Shown: piece after piece, positions 47,501 to 57,314 of the stretch | Layout: each line of letters opens with the position of its first letter | Numbering within the stretch: position 1 is the stretch's first letter | Assembly (NCBI RefSeq): GCF_028473605.1 | Contig: NZ_CP097267.1 | Span: forward strand, 3,154,501-3,218,500 | DNA from: Acidovorax sp. NCPPB 3576 | Lineage (GTDB): Bacteria; Pseudomonadota; Gammaproteobacteria; Burkholderiales; Burkholderiaceae_C | Length of the DNA: 64,000 nt | Reading direction: 5' to 3' | Made by a program: the position numbers and the translations under genes | The notes under the pieces: model-generated | Told to the model about the DNA's origin: nothing | Databases searched by the model: none | Seen by the model: the letters and a program-made list of their open reading frames with translations, nothing else

Positions 47501-48178
47501 TCACTGGGCCGGCGCAGGCGCGGCCGCCGTTGCGGGAGCGGGCGCAGGCAGGGCTTCCAGCAGGCTGGGCTGCGGGTTCTTCTTGATGGTTTCGGTCACG
47601 GCGACCTGCTGCGGGCTCATGCACTCGTCGGCCAGGCGCTGGCCGAGCTTCTGGTTCATGAGCATGGACTTGTTGGCGATCTGGATCCACACGGCGCCGG
47701 CCTTCTGGTCCTCCAGGCGTACGGCGCCCGTGCTGGTCGCGATGGGCGACATGTAGTAATTGAAGCCCTTGCCGTCGATGCGGAAGTGGCCCGGCGACTT
47801 GGGGTCGGCTTCCACGTGCACGGAGGCGCCAAGCTCGCAAGGAATGTGGCCCGTGTGAACGCGCTCGGCAATGGCCAGTTCCTGCGGCGTCAGGGCGGCC
47901 TCGGCCGCGATGATGCCGGTGGCCACCTGGTTGGTGGCGCTCTTCAATTGCGTGCGGCTGCTCGTGGCCTTCTTGGCCGCGGCCGGCTTGGCCGCTGCGC
48001 TCTTGGCGGCTGGCTTGGCTGCAGGCTTGGCCTCGGCGGACTTTTCCTTGGCGGCGGACTTGGCAGGCGCTGCCTTGGCCGTGCTCTTGGCCGGTGCAGG
48101 CTTGGCGGGAGCGGCGTCTTGCGCCATCACCAGCGCGGGGGCCAGCAGCATCAGGGCAGAAGCGATGAAGGTTTTCAT
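47501..48178 (-). CDS. Secreted protein with an Ala/Lys/Pro-rich linker, function unknown
   Basis: 225 residues. Signal peptide (MKTFIASALMLLAPALVMAQ-D), then about 60 residues of low-complexity PAK/AKPAAK repeats, then a folded domain of about 110 residues (LTPQELAIAERVHTGHIPCELGASVHVEAD..., with one Cys there and one in LADECMSPQ) and an Ala/Pro tail. I do not recognise the family; the lysine-rich linker could associate with the cell wall or with nucleic acid. Conserved position beside acnB is unproven. Confidence 0.75.
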   Translation of the reverse strand: MKTFIASALMLLAPALVMAQDAAPAKPAPAKSTAKAAPAKSAAKEKSAEAKPAAKPAAKSAAAKPAAAKKATSSRTQLKSATNQVATGIIAAEAALTPQELAIAERVHTGHIPCELGASVHVEADPKSPGHFRIDGKGFNYYMSPIATSTGAVRLEDQKAGAVWIQIANKSMLMNQKLGQRLADECMSPQQVAVTETIKKNPQPSLLEALPAPAPATAAAPAPAQ

Positions 48179-48231
48179 GAGAACTCCGACGAAAAAGGAG
48201 ATGTGGGGGGAGAACGTTATGGTGGGGCGGC

Positions 48232-49242
48232 TCAGGAATGGCCCTGAGCCGGCAGGTCAAACCAGGCGTGCGCCGCAGCGGGTAGCACGCGGCCGGTTTG
48301 GTGCGCACGCTCCAGCACCTGCCAAAAGTAGCGGTAGCTGGCGCGGTCGTGCAATACGCCATCGACGCTGATGGGGGCCCAGTCAGCGTGCGAGGCGGCG
48401 GAAAGAAGCTGGGCAGCTTGCGCGATCTCGTCCTGCGCAGGCGCGAAGGCGTCCAGGATGGGGCGGATCTGCGCCGGGTGGATGCTCCACATGCGCGTGT
48501 AGCCCAGCTGGCGCGAGGCTCGCCCTGCAGCCGTGCGCAGCGCATCGGCATCGTTGAATTCGGTCACCACGCAGTGGGACGGCACCTTGCCGTGGGCATG
48601 GCATGCCGCAGCGATCTCGAGCTTGGCCCGCACCACCAGCGGGTGCTCGAACTGGCCCTGCGATCCCATGGCACGGGCAGGAATCGCACCGGCATGCGCC
48701 GACACGAAATCCATCAGGCCGAAGCTGATCGATTGCACGCGCGGATGGGCGGCGATCTCGAAGGCGTGCTGCACGGCGGCAGGCGACTCCAGCAGCACGT
48801 GCAGGGGCACCTGCCCTGCCGATGCGGCGAGCAACGCCTTTTCGGCTTGCAGCACGTCGTCCACCGACTCGACCTTGGGTACCATGATGTGGCACAGCCG
48901 CGGGGCGGCTTCGCCGCCAATGGTGGCCATGTCTTCGGCGAAGGCGGGATGGTCCACGGCGTGCACGCGCGCTGCCACCCTGGCGCCGGGCGGCGCACTG
49001 CGCGCCAACTGCGCCACCAGGGCGGCATGTTCGCGCTCGCGGCCCACGGGGGCGCCGTCTTCGCAATCGAGGGTCACATCGAACACGCAATGGCCGAACT
49101 CGGCCGCCATGGCGGCTTGCAGCTCCAGGCTCTTGCGCATGCGGGCTTCCACGCCGCTGTAATGGTCGCAGACCGGCAAGCGCACGGCGCTGGCCTGCGC
49201 GCCCATGAGCACCGTCGCGGGGTGGGCGCCGGTCGCGGTCAT
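48232..49242 (-). CDS. HpcH/HpaI aldolase / CitE-like lyase family protein
   Basis: 336 residues from ATG 49242, which overlaps the tam stop by 4 bases. The TIM-barrel CitE family pattern is clear: FDVTLDCEDGAPVG (metal-ligand acidic residues), PKVESVDDVLQAEKAL, LHVLLESPAAVQHAFEIA, SISFGLMDFVSAHAG, and GYTRMWSIHPAQIRPI near the C-terminus. This group includes malyl-CoA and citramalyl-CoA lyases and L-malyl-CoA thioesterases. The TCA-cycle neighbours favour a CoA-ester of a C4-C5 acid as substrate. Confidence 0.88.
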   Translation of the reverse strand: MTATGAHPATVLMGAQASAVRLPVCDHYSGVEARMRKSLELQAAMAAEFGHCVFDVTLDCEDGAPVGREREHAALVAQLARSAPPGARVAARVHAVDHPAFAEDMATIGGEAAPRLCHIMVPKVESVDDVLQAEKALLAASAGQVPLHVLLESPAAVQHAFEIAAHPRVQSISFGLMDFVSAHAGAIPARAMGSQGQFEHPLVVRAKLEIAAACHAHGKVPSHCVVTEFNDADALRTAAGRASRQLGYTRMWSIHPAQIRPILDAFAPAQDEIAQAAQLLSAASHADWAPISVDGVLHDRASYRYFWQVLERAHQTGRVLPAAAHAWFDLPAQGHS

Positions 49243-50015
49243 GACGGGCGCTGCGCCACGATGAACATGCGCGGGAACGCCAGCAGCCGCCGACCATCGC
49301 TGCGCACGGCATAGGCCGCGGCGATGCGGCGCTCGTACTCGGCCAGGAAGCTCTCGCGCAAAGAATCGCCCAACGGATCGATGAAGGGCTTGAGGCCCGT
49401 GGCGCGGACCCATTCGACGATGGCTGCGGGCGACGCCATCACATGCTGGTAGATGGTGTGCCACACATCGATGCGCTCGGCGCGCGGGGCCAGCAGATCG
49501 TAGTAGCCGCCGATGTCGTAAAGCCCGGTGCGCAGCGCGTCGGCGTCGCCGATGGGCTCGCGCCAGGGCGCCTCGGCAGCCACTTCGCGCATCAGGCGGT
49601 GCGTGGGCTCCTGGCGGTTGTCTGGCATCTGGATCGCCAGCACGCCACCGGGGGCGAGGCTGTCGAACAGGCGCGCAATGAGCGTGTCATGCCCTGCCAC
49701 CCACTGCAGGGAGGCATTGGCGTAAATGAGGTCGGGTGCCGTATCAGGCACCCAGCGGGCGATGTCGCCCAGCACGAAGGACACGCCGGGCAGGCGCTCG
49801 CGCGCGCTGGCCAGCATGGCTTCGGAATTGTCGAGGCCGGTCACCTGCGCTTGCGGGAAGCGCCGGACCAGCAGCTCGGTGGAATTGCCTGGCCCGCAGC
49901 CCAGATCCACCACGTGGACCGGCTCGGGATGGGGCACCCGCGCCAGCAGCTCCTGGGCCGGGCGCGTGCGCTCGTCCTCGTAGCGGCGATAGAGCGCAGG
50001 ATTCCAGTCGAGCAT
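49239..50015 (-). CDS. tam: Trans-aconitate 2-methyltransferase-like SAM-dependent methyltransferase
   Basis: 258 residues. Class I methyltransferase fold with VVDLGCGPGNSTELL (SAM loop), GLDNSEAMLASARE, FVLGDIARW and YANASLQWV; the N-terminal WNPALYRRYEDERTRPA and the ALRTGLYDIGGYYDLL block match Tam of E. coli. Tam methylates trans-aconitate, an isomer formed from cis-aconitate that inhibits aconitase, so its location near acnB is sensible. 19 bases downstream of mdh. Confidence 0.9.
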   Translation of the reverse strand: MLDWNPALYRRYEDERTRPAQELLARVPHPEPVHVVDLGCGPGNSTELLVRRFPQAQVTGLDNSEAMLASARERLPGVSFVLGDIARWVPDTAPDLIYANASLQWVAGHDTLIARLFDSLAPGGVLAIQMPDNRQEPTHRLMREVAAEAPWREPIGDADALRTGLYDIGGYYDLLAPRAERIDVWHTIYQHVMASPAAIVEWVRATGLKPFIDPLGDSLRESFLAEYERRIAAAYAVRSDGRRLLAFPRMFIVAQRPS

Positions 50016-50034
50016 GAAAAACGGAAAACGAAAA

Positions 50035-51021
50035 TTACAACAGGTGCTTCACGCCGTCTTGCTCGCCTTGCAGCTCGGCCAGCGTCTTGTCGATGCGTTC
50101 CTGGCTGAAAGCGTCGATTTCCAGGCCTTCGACGACCTTGTACTCGCCGTTTTCGCAGGTGACGGGGAAACCGAACATCACATCTTCGGGAATGCCGTAC
50201 TGGCCATCCGAAGGAACGCCCATGGTGACCCACTTGCCGTTGGTGCCCAGTGCCCAGTCGCGCATGTGGTCGATGGCGGCATTGGCGGCCGAAGCGGCGG
50301 AGGAGGAACCGCGCGCCTCGATGATGGCGGCACCGCGCTTGCCCACGGTGGGCAGGAACGTGTTGGCGTTCCATTCCTGGTCGTTGATCGTCTTGGCGAC
50401 GCTTTCACCGTTGATGGTGGCGAAGCGGTAGTCGGCATACATCGTGGGCGAGTGGTTGCCCCAAACGGCCAGCTTTTCGATGGCGGCCACGGGCTTGCCG
50501 GTCTTGGCAGCGATCTGGCTGGCAGCGCGGTTGTGGTCCAGGCGCAGCATGGCGGTGAAGTTCTTGCGCGGCAGGTCCGGTGCGCTCTTCATGGCGATAT
50601 AGGCGTTGGTGTTGGCGGGGTTGCCCACGACCAGCACCTTCACGTTGCGGCTGGCCACGGCATTCAGCGCCTTGCCCTGGGCCGTGAAGATGGCGCCGTT
50701 GACGGCCAGCAGTTCGGCACGTTCCATGCCCGGGCCACGGGGACGCGAGCCCACCAGCAGGGCGTAGTCCGCATCCTTGAATGCCGTCATGGGGTCGCTG
50801 TGGGCTTCCATGCCGACCAGCAGCGGGAAGGCGCAGTCGTCGAGTTCCATCATCACGCCCTTGAGCGCCTTTTGCGGGCCTTCGACGGGCACTTCGAGCA
50901 ATTGCAGGATGACGGGCTGGTCCTTGCCCAGCATTTCGCCGGAGGCAATGCGGAACAGCAGGGCGTAACCGATTTGACCGGCGGCGCCGGTAACAGCAAC
51001 GCGGACGGGCTTCTTGCTCAT
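50035..51021 (-). CDS. mdh: Malate dehydrogenase
   Basis: 328 residues from ATG 51021 ([19 protein letters not shown]); a start further upstream would add an unconserved leader. NAD-dependent L-2-hydroxyacid dehydrogenase with the glycine-rich loop [40 protein letters not shown] and the catalytic His in [13 protein letters not shown]. Closest to the cytosolic-type MDH that Burkholderiales use in the TCA cycle. Divergent from the GntR gene. Confidence 0.97.
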   Translation of the reverse strand: MSKKPVRVAVTGAAGQIGYALLFRIASGEMLGKDQPVILQLLEVPVEGPQKALKGVMMELDDCAFPLLVGMEAHSDPMTAFKDADYALLVGSRPRGPGMERAELLAVNGAIFTAQGKALNAVASRNVKVLVVGNPANTNAYIAMKSAPDLPRKNFTAMLRLDHNRAASQIAAKTGKPVAAIEKLAVWGNHSPTMYADYRFATINGESVAKTINDQEWNANTFLPTVGKRGAAIIEARGSSSAASAANAAIDHMRDWALGTNGKWVTMGVPSDGQYGIPEDVMFGFPVTCENGEYKVVEGLEIDAFSQERIDKTLAELQGEQDGVKHLL

Positions 51022-51157
51022 GAAAAACTCCAGAAAGTGGAAAAACGGGTGTCGGTGCAGTCGATGCACCAGCGCCAGTCAAACCAAGCAGCCCGTGCCC
51101 TGCAGAACAGCTCCCGAGTGTACCGCTGAAATCTGCAGCCGGTCAATTTGTCTTATG

Positions 51158-51169
51158 TCTTATATAAGA
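51158..51169. promoter_or_regulatory. Perfect palindrome TCTTATATAAGA, probable GntR operator
   Basis: The 12-base palindrome, preceded by the half-site TCTTAT at 51151-51156, lies in an AT-rich island between the divergent mdh and GntR genes, 71 bases before the GntR start. It has the size and position of a GntR-family operator and overlaps likely promoter elements. Assignment is inference. Confidence 0.6.
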
Positions 51170-51240
51170 TATGATCCGGCGTCGCCGCCGCGCGAAAACC
51201 CCTCCTCGCCTGCGCGCCAGCCGCCCATCGATCCGCCGCC

Positions 51241-52032
51241 ATGTCCACCCTTCCGGTTGCCGCCTCCGACAGCCCTGCGATACCGGCAGGAAACGCGGGC
51301 GCACCCACGCCGGCCTTCAGCCCGCTGTACCAGCAGATCAAGGGACTCATCCTGCACAGCCTCCAGCATGGCGAATGGAAGCCGGGCGAGTCGATTCCGA
51401 GCGAGATGGAACTGGCCGCCCGCTTCCGCGTGAGCCAGGGCACGGTGCGCAAGGCCATCGATGAGCTGGCAGCAGAAAACCTTGTCGTTCGCCGCCAGGG
51501 CAAGGGCACCTTCGTCGCCACGCATGCCGAGCGGCATGTGCAATACCGATTCCTCAAGCTCATGCCTGATTCGGGCGATGCCGGGGTCGAGGGGCCGGCC
51601 CAGCGCCACATCATCGAATGCCGCCGCATCCGTGCCAGCGCCGAGATCGCGCGCGCCCTGGCGCTGCGCAGCGGCGACGCCGTGGTGCATGCCCGGCGCA
51701 TCCTGTCGTTCGGCGACGTTCCCACCATCCTGGAAGACATCTGGCTGCCCGGACAGGCCTTCAAAGGACTGACCGCGGAGCAGATGTCCAGCTACCAGGG
51801 CCCCACCTACGCCATGTTCGAAATCGATTTCGGCGTGAGAATGGTGCGCGCCGACGAGAAGCTGCGGGCCGTGCAACCCGACGACGAACAGGCACGGCTG
51901 CTGCAGGTCGCCCCCGGCACGCCGCTGCTCAGTGTGGAGCGCATTGCCTACACCTACAACGAAGTTCCGATGGAGTTACGCAAGGGTCTGTACCGTACCG
52001 ATACGCACCACTATCACAACGAACTGAGCTGA
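51241..52032 (+). CDS. GntR/HutC-family transcriptional regulator with UTRA domain
   Basis: 263 residues. Winged helix-turn-helix (about 28-98: SPLYQQIKGLILHSL, FRVSQGTVRKAIDELAAENLVVRRQGKGTFV), followed by a UTRA ligand-binding domain (about 110-258). The gene lies upstream of sdhCDAB and divergent to mdh, the standard place for a TCA-cycle regulator in Burkholderiales. Effector unknown; a dicarboxylate or citrate is plausible. Confidence 0.9.
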   Translation: MSTLPVAASDSPAIPAGNAGAPTPAFSPLYQQIKGLILHSLQHGEWKPGESIPSEMELAARFRVSQGTVRKAIDELAAENLVVRRQGKGTFVATHAERHVQYRFLKLMPDSGDAGVEGPAQRHIIECRRIRASAEIARALALRSGDAVVHARRILSFGDVPTILEDIWLPGQAFKGLTAEQMSSYQGPTYAMFEIDFGVRMVRADEKLRAVQPDDEQARLLQVAPGTPLLSVERIAYTYNEVPMELRKGLYRTDTHHYHNELS

Positions 52033-52166
52033 GTTGCCCACCATGCCGATACCGTCCGGTGAAATTACGCCGTACCGAAACACTGCGGTTGCTGCATTGC
52101 AATAGAATTTTGGGTTGTTTCGTTCGCGCGAAATTACAACGCAGTTACATCCACGAAAGCACCGCC

Positions 52167-52601
52167 ATGACCGAGATCGCCAAAAAGCGGCCTGAATTCC
52201 GCAACATCAATGCCCTCACGGACTTGCCCACCTACCGACTTCCTGCCGCGGGATGGGTGTCGATCCTGCACCGCGTCAGCGGGGTGATCATGCTGGTGCT
52301 GCTCCCCTTCATCCTTTGGATGTTCGACACCTCGGTGTCTTCGGAAATCTCCTTCGGCAAATTCAAGGCCGCCTTCGTGGTGGGCCTGGGCTTCGTGCCA
52401 GGCTGGTTCCTCAAGCTGGTCGTGCTGGCGCTGATTTGGTCCTATCTGCACCACTTCACCGCCGGCTTGCGCCACCTGTGGATGGACGTGAGCCACAGCG
52501 CGGTGAACAAGGACTTCGGCAACAAGTCCGCCACCGCCACCCTCGTCATCAGCATCGCCCTCACCCTCGTGCTCGGCGCCAAGCTGTTCGGCCTTTATTG
52601 A
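52167..52601 (+). CDS. sdhC: Succinate dehydrogenase cytochrome b556 subunit
   Basis: 144 residues, three membrane helices. RPEFRNINALTDLPTYRLPAAGWVSILHRVSGV has the quinone-site Ser and Arg, and the haem b ligand His lies in LHHFTAGLRHLWMD. First gene of sdhCDAB-sdhE-gltA. The 134-base leader holds an inverted repeat TTCGCGCGAA (52123-52132) in an AT-rich setting that may belong to its promoter. Confidence 0.94.
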   Translation: MTEIAKKRPEFRNINALTDLPTYRLPAAGWVSILHRVSGVIMLVLLPFILWMFDTSVSSEISFGKFKAAFVVGLGFVPGWFLKLVVLALIWSYLHHFTAGLRHLWMDVSHSAVNKDFGNKSATATLVISIALTLVLGAKLFGLY

Positions 52602-52646
52602 TCCGGCCCGGCATCTCCCACGTATCTACAAAAAAAAGGAACTCCC

Positions 52647-53012
52647 ATGTCCGTGAACTACGGCTCCAAGCGCATCGTCGTCGGCGCTCACTACGGAGTC
52701 CGCGACTGGCTGAGCCAGCGCGTGACTGCCGCCCTGATGGCGGTCTTCACCATCGTCTTGCTGGCGCAGGTGCTGCTGACCAAGGGCCCCATCGGCTACG
52801 ACCGCTGGGCCTCGATCTTCTCGGCGCAATGGATGAAGGTTCTGACCTTTTCCGTCATCGTCGGCCTCGCATGGCATGTCTGGGTGGGCACGCGCGATGT
52901 GCTGATGGACTACGTGAAGCCCGTGGGCTTGCGCCTCGCCTTGCAAGCCATCGCGATCTTCTGGCTCGTCGGCTGCGCCGGCTGGGGTATCCAGATCCTC
53001 TGGCGTCTCTGA
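52647..53012 (+). CDS. sdhD: Succinate dehydrogenase membrane anchor subunit
   Basis: 121 residues, three membrane helices (VTAALMAVFTIVLLAQVLL; VLTFSVIVGLAWHVWVGTRDVLMDYVK; LQAIAIFWLVGCAGWGIQI). The His in LAWHVWVG and the Asp/Tyr in DVLMDYVK are the expected haem and quinone positions. A run of A and AAGGAA precede the ATG. Confidence 0.92.
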   Translation: MSVNYGSKRIVVGAHYGVRDWLSQRVTAALMAVFTIVLLAQVLLTKGPIGYDRWASIFSAQWMKVLTFSVIVGLAWHVWVGTRDVLMDYVKPVGLRLALQAIAIFWLVGCAGWGIQILWRL

Positions 53013-53043
53013 TCCATTCCCCCGCGACTGAAGGCAAACAACA

Positions 53044-54852
53044 ATGAGCTACACCAAAGCGAACATCACCACGCGCAAGTTCGACGTCGTCATCGTCGGT
53101 GCTGGCGGCTCCGGCATGCGCGCCGCCCTCGAACTCTCCCGTGCCGGCCTGAACGTGGCCTCGCTGTCCAAAGTGTTTCCCACCCGCTCGCACACCGTGG
53201 CAGCCCAGGGCGGAGTGAGCGCATCGCTCGGCAACATGAGCGAGGACAACTGGCACTATCACTTCTACGACACCATCAAGGGCTCCGACTGGCTGGGCGA
53301 CCAGGACGCCATCGAGTTCATGTGCCGCGAAGCCCCCAAGGTCGTGTACGAGCTCGAGCACTTCGGCATGCCGTTCGACCGCAACCCCGACGGCACCATC
53401 TACCAGCGCCCGTTCGGCGGCCACACGGCCAACTACGGTGAAAAACCGGTACAGCGCGCCTGCGCCGCGGCCGACCGCACCGGCCACGCCATGCTGCACA
53501 CGCTGTACCAGCAGAACGTGAAGGCCAAGACGAACTTCTTCGTCGAATGGATGGCACTGGATCTGATCCGCGATGCATCGGGAGATGTGGTTGGCGTGAT
53601 GGCTCTGGAACTGGAAACCGGCGAGCTGTATGCCCTGCAGGCCAAGGCCGTTTTGCTGGCCACCGGTGGCGCCGGCCGCATCTTCGCTGCATCGACCAAC
53701 GCGTTCATCAACACGGGCGACGGCTTGGGAATGGCCGCACGCGCCGGCATTCCGCTGCAGGACATGGAGTTCTGGCAGTTCCACCCCACCGGCGTGGCCG
53801 GTGCGGGCGTGCTGCTGACCGAAGGCTGCCGCGGCGAAGGCGCCATCTTGCTCAACAGCAATGGCGAGCGCTTCATGGAGCGCTACGCGCCCACGCTGAA
53901 AGACCTGGCGCCGCGCGACTTCGTCTCCCGCTCGATGGACCAGGAAATCAAGGAAGGCCGCGGCTGCGGCCCCAACAAGGATTACGTGCTGCTCAAGCTC
54001 GACCACCTGGGTGCCGAGACGATCCACAAGCGGCTGCCTTCGGTGTACGAAATCGGCGTCAACTTCGCCAACGTCGACATCACCAAAGAGCCAATCCCCG
54101 TGGTGCCCACCATCCACTACCAGATGGGTGGCATTCCGACCAACATCAACGGCCAGGTCGTGGTTCAGAACGGCGACGTGCACAATCAGGTCGTCAACGG
54201 CCTGTATGCCGTGGGCGAATGCTCGTGCGTGTCGGTGCACGGCGCCAACCGCCTGGGCACGAACTCGCTGCTCGACCTGCTGGTCTTCGGCAAGTCCGCC
54301 GGCCGCCACATCGTGGACATGATCAAGGGCAGCGGCGAGCACAAGCCCCTGCCGGCCGATGCGGCCGACCGCACCCTGGTGCGCCTGAACCAGCTGCAGG
54401 ATTCGAACGAAGGCACCTACGCACAGGACGTCGCCAACGACATCCGCGCGTCGATGCAGCAGCACGCCGGCGTGTTCCGCACGCAAGAGGGCATGGATGA
54501 AGGCGTGGTCAAGATCAACGCCATCCGCGAACGCGTGGGCTCCGTCACGCTCAAGGATAAATCCAAGGTCTGGAACACCGCCCGCATGGAAGCGCTGGAA
54601 GTGGACAACCTCATAGAAGTGGCCCAGGCCACGATGACCTCCGCCGCCGCCCGCAAGGAATGCCGCGGCGCCCACACCGTGTATGACTACGAGCATCCGG
54701 CCGACCACGCGGAATTCCCGCTGGGCCGCAACGACAAAGAGTGGATGAAGCACACCTTGTGGCACAGCGCAGGCAATAACCTGACCTACAAGCCCGTGAA
54801 CCTGAAGCCTTTGACGGTCGACAGCGTGCCCCCCAAGGTCCGTACGTTCTGA
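53044..54852 (+). CDS. sdhA: Succinate dehydrogenase flavoprotein subunit
   Basis: 602 residues. FAD-binding GAGGSGMRAALELSRAG, the covalent-flavin His in SHTVAAQGGVSASLGN, active-site Arg in the DFVSRSMDQEI and HGANRLGTNSLLDLLVFG segments. Oxidises succinate to fumarate in the TCA cycle. 31 bases after sdhD. Confidence 0.97.
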   Translation: MSYTKANITTRKFDVVIVGAGGSGMRAALELSRAGLNVASLSKVFPTRSHTVAAQGGVSASLGNMSEDNWHYHFYDTIKGSDWLGDQDAIEFMCREAPKVVYELEHFGMPFDRNPDGTIYQRPFGGHTANYGEKPVQRACAAADRTGHAMLHTLYQQNVKAKTNFFVEWMALDLIRDASGDVVGVMALELETGELYALQAKAVLLATGGAGRIFAASTNAFINTGDGLGMAARAGIPLQDMEFWQFHPTGVAGAGVLLTEGCRGEGAILLNSNGERFMERYAPTLKDLAPRDFVSRSMDQEIKEGRGCGPNKDYVLLKLDHLGAETIHKRLPSVYEIGVNFANVDITKEPIPVVPTIHYQMGGIPTNINGQVVVQNGDVHNQVVNGLYAVGECSCVSVHGANRLGTNSLLDLLVFGKSAGRHIVDMIKGSGEHKPLPADAADRTLVRLNQLQDSNEGTYAQDVANDIRASMQQHAGVFRTQEGMDEGVVKINAIRERVGSVTLKDKSKVWNTARMEALEVDNLIEVAQATMTSAAARKECRGAHTVYDYEHPADHAEFPLGRNDKEWMKHTLWHSAGNNLTYKPVNLKPLTVDSVPPKVRTF

Positions 54853-54879
54853 CCTTACAAGCCCACGAGAAAGAACACC

Positions 54880-55581
54880 ATGAAGCGCACCTTTCAAATC
54901 TACCGCTACGATCCGGACAAGGACGCCAAGCCCTACATGCAGACCGTGGAGATCGAACTCGACGGCCACGAGCGCATGCTGCTGGACGCCCTGGTGAAGC
55001 TCAAGGCGCAGGACCCGTCCATCTCCTTCCGCCGCTCCTGCCGCGAAGGCGTCTGCGGCTCCGACGCGATGAACATCAACGGCAAGAATGGCCTGGCGTG
55101 TCTCACCAACATGAACACGCTCAAGGGCACCATCGTGCTCAAGCCGCTGCCCGGTCTGCCAGTGATCCGCGACCTGATCGTGGACATGACGCAGTTCTTC
55201 AAGCAGTACAACTCGATCAAGCCGTATCTCATCACCGAAGGAATCACGCCCGAGAAGGAACGCCTGCAAAGCCCCGAAGAGCGCGATGAGCTCAACGGCC
55301 TGTACGAGTGCATCCTGTGCGCTAGCTGCTCGACGAGCTGCCCCAGCTTCTGGTGGAACCCCGACAAGTTCGTGGGCCCCGCCGGCCTGCTGCAGGCATA
55401 CCGCTTCATTGCGGACAGCCGCGACGAGGCCACGGGCGCCCGCCTGGACAACCTCGAAGATCCCTATCGCCTGTTCCGCTGCCACACCATCATGAACTGC
55501 GTGGACGTGTGCCCCAAGGGCCTCAACCCCACCAAGGCCATCGGCAAGATCAAGGAACTGATGGTGCGTCGCGCCATCTGA
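54880..55581 (+). CDS. sdhB: Succinate dehydrogenase iron-sulfur subunit
   Basis: 233 residues. The 2Fe-2S ligands are in SCREGVCGSDAMNINGKNGL-AC, the 4Fe-4S ligands in CILCASCSTSCPS and the 3Fe-4S ligands in CHTIMNCVDVCPKGLNP. It passes electrons from SdhA to the quinone site in SdhCD. Confidence 0.97.
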   Translation: MKRTFQIYRYDPDKDAKPYMQTVEIELDGHERMLLDALVKLKAQDPSISFRRSCREGVCGSDAMNINGKNGLACLTNMNTLKGTIVLKPLPGLPVIRDLIVDMTQFFKQYNSIKPYLITEGITPEKERLQSPEERDELNGLYECILCASCSTSCPSFWWNPDKFVGPAGLLQAYRFIADSRDEATGARLDNLEDPYRLFRCHTIMNCVDVCPKGLNPTKAIGKIKELMVRRAI

Positions 55582-55586
55582 CCGCC

Positions 55587-55886
55587 ATGGCAGACGACGA
55601 ATTGCTCGACGAACGCGAGGCTGCCAAGCTGAAGTGGCGCAGCCGCCGCGGCCTGGTGGAGAACGATCTGTTCATCGAGCAGTTCTTCGCCACCTACGGC
55701 TCGCGCCTGACCCAGCGCCAGGCACAAGGTCTCACGACCTTGATGGACCTCTCCGACAACGACCTGCTGGACCTGCTGCTGCGGCGCACGGAACCCACGG
55801 GCGAGATCGATACCGGGGACGTCAAGGAAGTGCTTGAACAGCTGCGCCGCAGAGCGTCAGCACCCCCTCCACCGCTTGCGGGCTAA
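55587..55886 (+). CDS. sdhE: FAD assembly factor SdhE
   Basis: 99 residues, 5 bases after sdhB. The RGxxE signature is RGLVE at 21-25, followed by NDLFIEQFF and [14 protein letters not shown]. SdhE promotes covalent flavinylation of SdhA. The Pro-rich tail is variable. Confidence 0.95.
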   Translation: MADDELLDEREAAKLKWRSRRGLVENDLFIEQFFATYGSRLTQRQAQGLTTLMDLSDNDLLDLLLRRTEPTGEIDTGDVKEVLEQLRRRASAPPPPLAG

Positions 55887-55905
55887 CAACAGAAGGAAAC
55901 TGGAA

Positions 55906-57216
55906 ATGAAACTGGCAGACAACAAGGCAACGCTATCGTTCAGCAACGGCAGCCCCAGCGTGGAACTTCCCGTGTACCAAGGCAGCATCGGCCCCGACGT
56001 GGTCGACATCCGCAAGCTGTACGCACAGACGGGCATGTTCACCTATGACCCCGGTTTCCTTTCTACGGCAGCGTGCCAGTCTTCGATCACCTACATCGAC
56101 GGCGACAAGGGCGAATTACTGTATCGCGGCTACCCCATCGAGCAACTGGCCACGCAGTGCGACTTCCTCGAAACCTGCTATCTGCTGCTGAATGGCGAAT
56201 TGCCCAACCCCTCGCAGAAGACCGAGTTCAGCGACAGCGTGACCCAGCACACGATGGTCAACGAGCAGATGCAGTTCTTCCTGCGTGGCTTCCGCCGCGA
56301 CGCCCACCCGATGGCCGTGCTGACCGGCCTGGTGGGTGCGCTGTCGGCCTTCTACCATGACAGCACGGACATCAACAATCCGCAGCACCGCGAAATCTCC
56401 GCGATCCGCCTGATCGCCAAGATGCCGACGCTGGTGTCGATGGCATACAAGTACGGCGTGGGCCAGCCCTACATGTACCCGCAGAACGACCTGAGCTATG
56501 CCGGCAACTTCCTGCGCATGATGTTCGGCACGCCGTGCGAAGAGTACAAGGTCAATCCGGTGCTCGAACGGGCGCTCGACCGCATCTTCATCCTGCACGC
56601 CGACCATGAGCAGAATGCTTCCACGTCCACCGTGCGCCTGTGCGGCTCCTCGGGCACCAACCCGTTCGCCGCCATCGCTGCTGGCGTGGCCTGCCTCTGG
56701 GGCCCCGCCCACGGTGGCGCCAACGAAGCCGCATTGAACATGCTGCATGACATCCAGGCCCAAGGCGGCGTGGAAAAGATCGGCGAGTTCATCAAGCAGG
56801 TCAAGGACAAGAACTCCGGTGTGAAGCTGATGGGCTTCGGTCATCGCGTGTACAAGAACTACGACCCACGCGCCAAGCTCATGCAGGAAACCTGCAATGA
56901 AGTGCTGGCTGAACTGGGCCTCGAAAAGGATCCGCTGTTCGCCTTGGCCAAGGAACTGGAAAAGATCGCCTTGGAAGACGACTACTTCGTGCAGCGCAAG
57001 CTCTACCCGAACGTGGACTTCTACTCTGGCATCGTGCAACGCGCGATCGGCATTCCGGTGAACCTGTTCACCGGAATCTTCGCGCTGGCCCGCACCGTGG
57101 GCTGGATCGCCCAGCTGAACGAAATGATCGGAGACCCCGAGTACAAGATCGGTCGCCCTCGCCAACTGTTCGTGGGTGCCGAGCGCCGCGACGTACAGCC
57201 ACTCGACAAGCGTTAA
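55906..57216 (+). CDS. gltA: Citrate synthase
   Basis: 436 residues, type II hexameric form as in Gram-negative bacteria. The catalytic His residues lie in [10 protein letters not shown] and [14 protein letters not shown], with the Asp in [12 protein letters not shown]...DYF. The AAGGAAACTGGAA leader gives the ATG at 55906; an upstream in-frame start would overlap sdhE. Last gene of the TCA block and followed by a strong terminator. Confidence 0.97.
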   Translation: MKLADNKATLSFSNGSPSVELPVYQGSIGPDVVDIRKLYAQTGMFTYDPGFLSTAACQSSITYIDGDKGELLYRGYPIEQLATQCDFLETCYLLLNGELPNPSQKTEFSDSVTQHTMVNEQMQFFLRGFRRDAHPMAVLTGLVGALSAFYHDSTDINNPQHREISAIRLIAKMPTLVSMAYKYGVGQPYMYPQNDLSYAGNFLRMMFGTPCEEYKVNPVLERALDRIFILHADHEQNASTSTVRLCGSSGTNPFAAIAAGVACLWGPAHGGANEAALNMLHDIQAQGGVEKIGEFIKQVKDKNSGVKLMGFGHRVYKNYDPRAKLMQETCNEVLAELGLEKDPLFALAKELEKIALEDDYFVQRKLYPNVDFYSGIVQRAIGIPVNLFTGIFALARTVGWIAQLNEMIGDPEYKIGRPRQLFVGAERRDVQPLDKR

Positions 57217-57282
57217 TCCGTGCTGCTGTTGGAGAGGGCCTGAGCGGGCTTCTCCACCTGCCGGAGCTGCTTTCTTACTCAA

Positions 57283-57314
57283 TGCCAGTCAGTTCACGCT
57301 GACTGGCATTTTTT
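57283..57314 (+). terminator. Terminator of gltA
   Basis: TGCCAGTCAG (57283-57292) pairs perfectly with CTGACTGGCA (57299-57308) around TTCACG, followed by TTTTTT. Confidence 0.95.
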
